A stretch of DNA of 64,000 nucleotides, from NCBI RefSeq assembly GCF_034931025.1, contig NZ_JAYGIL010000011.1:1-64000 (forward strand), written 5' to 3'. The DNA is from Arcicella gelida (lineage in GTDB: Bacteria > Bacteroidota > Bacteroidia > Cytophagales > Spirosomataceae). Below the pieces are notes generated by a model. It had not been told where the DNA came from. It did not search any database and worked only from the letters and a program-made list of their open reading frames with translations. Each line of letters begins with the position of its first letter. Positions within the stretch are counted from its first letter, which is position 1. The translations under genes were made by a program, and so were the position numbers. Below are positions 61,471-64,000 of this stretch, piece after piece.

Positions 61471-61514
61471 AAAAATCCCCAAAGTTGAAAAAGGTTTCAG
61501 CTTTGGGGATTTTT
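61471..61514. terminator. Terminator downstream of galM
   Basis: AAAAATCCCCAAAGTTG pairs with CAGCTTTGGGGATTTTT (one G-T pair) around a short loop, symmetric A and T tracts. It ends leftward transcripts of galM. Confidence 0.85.
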
Positions 61515-61547
61515 AATTATTAGAGATAAATATCTGTCAGCAGTTAT

Positions 61548-62699
61548 TTATTTCACAGAAAACTTATAAACTGTAGTCGTTTGATACGTTTCGTTTGGTT
61601 TTAACACAGTGCTTGGGAAAGCTGGCTTGTTTGGAGAGTCAGGATAGTGCTGAGTTTCTAAACATAAACCAGAACGGTGTTTGTAAATAATTCCATTTTT
61701 ACCTTTGATTGTTCCATCTAAGAAATTACCTGAATAGAATTGAATAGCTGGCTCTGTTGTTAGTACTTCTAATACTCTACCACTTTTTGGTTCATACACT
61801 GTTGCCGCAGATTTCAAAGTTTTAGTTGAATCTGTCAATACCCAACAGTGGTCATATCCTCCTCCAGCTTTGATTTGCGTATCAGTAGTATCGTTAATAC
61901 CAGCACTGATTTTTTTAGATTTCAAGAAATCGAATACATTGCCTGCTACTGGTTTTAATTCACCTGTAGGAATCAAGGTTTTATCTACTGGTAAGAATTT
62001 ATCAGCATTTAATGTTACTTCGTGCTCAAGAATATCGCTATCTAAATTACCATTCAAATTGAAGTAAGTATGGTTAGTTAAGTTAAGAACCGTTGTTTTA
62101 TCAGTTGTTGCTTTATAGTCGATTTTTAAAGCATTGTCTTTTTGTAAAGTATAAACTACTTCTACAGATAAATTTCCAGGATAACCTTCTTCGCCATCTT
62201 TAGCAGTATATGTTAATTTCAAACCTGGTTCTTCACCTTCGATTGGCGTAGCTGTCCAAAGTACTTTATCAAAACCTTTTAATCCACCGTGCAAAGCATT
62301 TACACCATTGTTTTGAGCTAAAGTATATTCTTTACCTTCAAGGGTAAATTTACCATTAGCAATTCTGTTGCCATATCTACCGATTAAAGCTCCGAAATAT
62401 GGAACGCCTTTTACATAACCAGCTACAGAATCACAACCAAGAATTACATCTTCATATACACCTTTATTGTTTGGAGCAGTCCATGAAACGACTGTTCCAC
62501 CAAAGTTAGAAATTTTTACTTCCATACCAGAAGCATTTTTCAGGGTATAAAGTTCTGTTTCTTGTCCGTCAGGTAATTTACCAAAGCTTACTTTTTCAAT
62601 CATATTATTGTTGTTTTCTTTTTTTGAGGTATTGCAAGATGTCATACCGACACAAGCTAATAAGAACAAAACAGCAGCTGTTTTTACTTGTTTTTTCAT
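61548..62699 (-). CDS. galM: Aldose 1-epimerase (galactose mutarotase), lipoprotein
   Basis: 383 residues. A lipoprotein signal (FLLACVGMTSC, Cys22) puts the enzyme at the inner or outer membrane, which is unusual for cytosolic GalM but common in Bacteroidota. Catalytic His is in NHTYFNL, and the Glu/His pair lies in CLETQHYPDSPN; the GRYGNRIANGKF start is characteristic. It interconverts the anomers of aldohexoses before uptake or use. Confidence 0.93.
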   Translation of the reverse strand: MKKQVKTAAVLFLLACVGMTSCNTSKKENNNNMIEKVSFGKLPDGQETELYTLKNASGMEVKISNFGGTVVSWTAPNNKGVYEDVILGCDSVAGYVKGVPYFGALIGRYGNRIANGKFTLEGKEYTLAQNNGVNALHGGLKGFDKVLWTATPIEGEEPGLKLTYTAKDGEEGYPGNLSVEVVYTLQKDNALKIDYKATTDKTTVLNLTNHTYFNLNGNLDSDILEHEVTLNADKFLPVDKTLIPTGELKPVAGNVFDFLKSKKISAGINDTTDTQIKAGGGYDHCWVLTDSTKTLKSAATVYEPKSGRVLEVLTTEPAIQFYSGNFLDGTIKGKNGIIYKHRSGLCLETQHYPDSPNKPAFPSTVLKPNETYQTTTVYKFSVK

Positions 62700-62831
62700 T
62701 GTTAAATATTGTTTTTGAGTTGATTTTTAAAATTAAGTGAAATCAAATCTAAGATTATGATGGCTAATCATGCTATTGGCAAAATATAAAGTATCACTTA
62801 AAAACATCATGCTTATTGTTTCATAATGTAT

Positions 62832-62872
62832 TCAAAAATGTCATTAATTTTAAAGATTAATGACGTTTTTGA
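62832..62872. terminator. Hairpin between galM and the aldolase gene
   Basis: 17-bp arms TCAAAAATGTCATTAAT and ATTAATGACGTTTTTGA with one mismatch and a 7-nt loop. On the minus strand it could end the aldolase transcript. Confidence 0.5.
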
Positions 62873-62918
62873 AAAATGCTGAATTAGGAGTGAGGACAAT
62901 ATTTACAATTTAGAATGT

Positions 62919-62978
62919 TGTAGCGGCAACTCTTGCAGTTGCCACACTTGAAACGGCAACTGCAAGAGTTGCCGCTAC
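62919..62978. repeat. REP-like inverted repeat, GTAGCGGCAAC type, perfect copy
   Basis: 25-nt perfect arms (TGTAGCGGCAACTCTTGCAG side) with a 10-nt loop. It is nearly identical to the copy at 44611-44671. Short GAGTTAGGAGTG-like words occur on one side and their complement TCCTAACTC on the other, as in other spacers. Confidence 0.9.
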
Positions 62979-63087
62979 ATTATAATTAATATTGTGCCTT
63001 TTTATACTTTATCATACCAATAAAATAGATAATGATAAATCTATGTTCAATACTAACTCCTCATTCAAAACTCAGCACTCCTAACTC

Positions 63088-63747
63088 TTATAAACCAGCT
63101 GATTTCTTGTGGTCAGCTAAGAATTTAGCCAAACCGCTATCTGTCAATGGGTGATTCAATAAGGCTAAAATTGCTGAAAGTGGAGCAGTAATAACATCTG
63201 AACCTATTTCAGCACATTTCAAGATATGAACTGGATTACGAACAGAAGCTGCTAAGATTTCAGTTTCAAAGCCGTAATTATCAAAAATCAAACGGATTTG
63301 TTCGATTAATTTCATCCCATCCATTGAAATATCATCCAAACGACCCACAAATGGAGAAACATAAGTAGCACCAGCTTTGGCTGCTAATAAAGCTTGTCCT
63401 GCTGAGAAAATCAAAGTACAGTTGGTTTTAATCCCGATGCTTGAAAAATATTTGATAGCCTTGATACCATCTTTAATCATTGGAATTTTAACAACGATAT
63501 TTGGATGAAGAGCAGCTAGAGCAAGTCCTTCAGCAACCATTCCATCATAGTCAGTAGCAATTACTTCGGCAGAAATATCGCCATCAACGATATCACAAAT
63601 CGCTTTGTAATGATTGATTACATTTTCTTGTCCGCTAATATTTTCTTTAGCCATTAAGGATGGATTTGTTGTTACACCATCTAAAATACCTAAGTCATGA
63701 GCTTCTTTAATTTCAGCGAGATTGGCTGTATCGATAAAAAATTTCAT
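63088..63747 (-). CDS. fsa: Fructose-6-phosphate aldolase / transaldolase-like (TalC/FSA)
   Basis: 219 residues, the size of the short transaldolase family. The N-terminal FFIDTANLAEIKEA and GVTTNPSL, the Schiff-base Lys K87 (VVKIPM) and the later LIFSAGQALLAAKAGATYVSPFVGRLDD region are all present. Members are either fructose-6-phosphate aldolases or true transaldolases; sequence alone cannot separate them. It pairs functionally with transketolase in sugar-phosphate metabolism. Confidence 0.9.
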   Translation of the reverse strand: MKFFIDTANLAEIKEAHDLGILDGVTTNPSLMAKENISGQENVINHYKAICDIVDGDISAEVIATDYDGMVAEGLALAALHPNIVVKIPMIKDGIKAIKYFSSIGIKTNCTLIFSAGQALLAAKAGATYVSPFVGRLDDISMDGMKLIEQIRLIFDNYGFETEILAASVRNPVHILKCAEIGSDVITAPLSAILALLNHPLTDSGLAKFLADHKKSAGL

Positions 63748-63906
63748 AGTAAATGTTGTTTATGCTTTCGCAGGTTATCAATTATTTAATTGAATTAAAT
63801 CATTAATTGCTTTGAGTTATTTATCTAATGATTAAGTTTAGATTAAACTTGAAAAGATAGATTGATACCTCTCATAGAAAGGTACCAATACATAACCCAA
63901 TTTTAT

Positions 63907-64000
63907 TTATCTTCTATAAAACATTGAATTCCAACGCAATTCATTTTTGAATTGGTATAAATCCGTTTTATCATTAATCAAAACATATTCAATGCCTGCG
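63907..64000 (-). CDS. Partial CDS, C-terminal end only
   Basis: The frame is open from the window edge to a TAA at 63907, giving about 30 residues that end NELRWNSMFYRR. This looks like a genuine C-terminus but cannot be assigned. An imperfect hairpin around 63861-63889 (ATTGATACCT/AGGTACCAAT) may be its terminator. The stretch 63748-63906 has no other feature. Confidence 0.4.
   Translation of the reverse strand, partial: AGIEYVLINDKTDLYQFKNELRWNSMFYRR

Noticed and set aside
60948..61482. Two long minus-strand open frames (174 and 176 codons) with 14-residue repeats
   Set aside because: They arise from the 42-bp minisatellite, begin inside a terminator, lack a ribosome-binding site and show no bias to synonymous differences in either frame.

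Overview
The window is an AT-rich chromosomal segment from a member of the Bacteroidota, most likely a Cytophagales-type bacterium (an Arcicella/Flectobacillus/Emticicia-like relative is a guess). The evidence is the gene content (two-part transketolase, 5-oxoprolinase HyuA/HyuB fusion, sialate O-acetylesterase, GntR regulator with a LacI-type sensor domain, ThiS-C-E-D-E-G-H-F thiamine operon), promoter-like TAnnTTTG boxes, and codon use. No rRNA, tRNA or CRISPR array was found.

Layout. 0-8 kb: PLP-dependent deaminase/desulfhydrase, RluD, an acetyltransferase, a fused 5-oxoprolinase and a GntR regulator. 8-19.5 kb: an inorganic-carbon supply locus made of DabA, DabB, a SulP transporter, an outer-membrane porin, a second SulP and a beta-carbonic anhydrase. 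Two small exported proteins of unknown function and a candidate small RNA (about 8.02-8.28 kb) accompany it. 19.5-31 kb: mostly housekeeping genes (LolD-like ATPase, SucC, M48 and M23 peptidases, FAH-family enzyme, Bcp, ECF sigma factor group). Here the two halves of transketolase are separated by a two-gene ATPase plus TOPRIM-like (DUF4276) cassette that resembles an OLD/PARIS-type defence pair. 31-38.7 kb: a DeoR regulator with 10-bp phased repeats in its divergent promoter region, a nucleotidase, an MFS permease, a NUDIX hydrolase, a TrpF-like protein, a decayed IS5-type element, a PfkB kinase, pirin and an AraC regulator. 39-47 kb: a TPP riboswitch followed by a complete thiamine operon. 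47-64 kb: an accessory, repeat-rich region with a sialate esterase, small exported proteins, an orphan PD-(D/E)XK nuclease domain, a REP-associated tyrosine transposase (RAYT) amid its putative REP hairpins, an orphan polymorphic-toxin C-terminus with a presumed immunity gene, a type IIG restriction-modification enzyme and a 42-bp minisatellite. It closes with a GalM lipoprotein and a fructose-6-phosphate aldolase.

How parts work together. DabAB (energised CO2/bicarbonate uptake), two SulP bicarbonate-type transporters and carbonic anhydrase would together raise cytosolic bicarbonate for anaplerotic carboxylases. The thi genes build both thiamine halves and join them, under TPP feedback. Several intergenic spacers share an architecture not explained by genes: short degenerate words in the left half are matched by their complements in the right half, often around a palindromic core.
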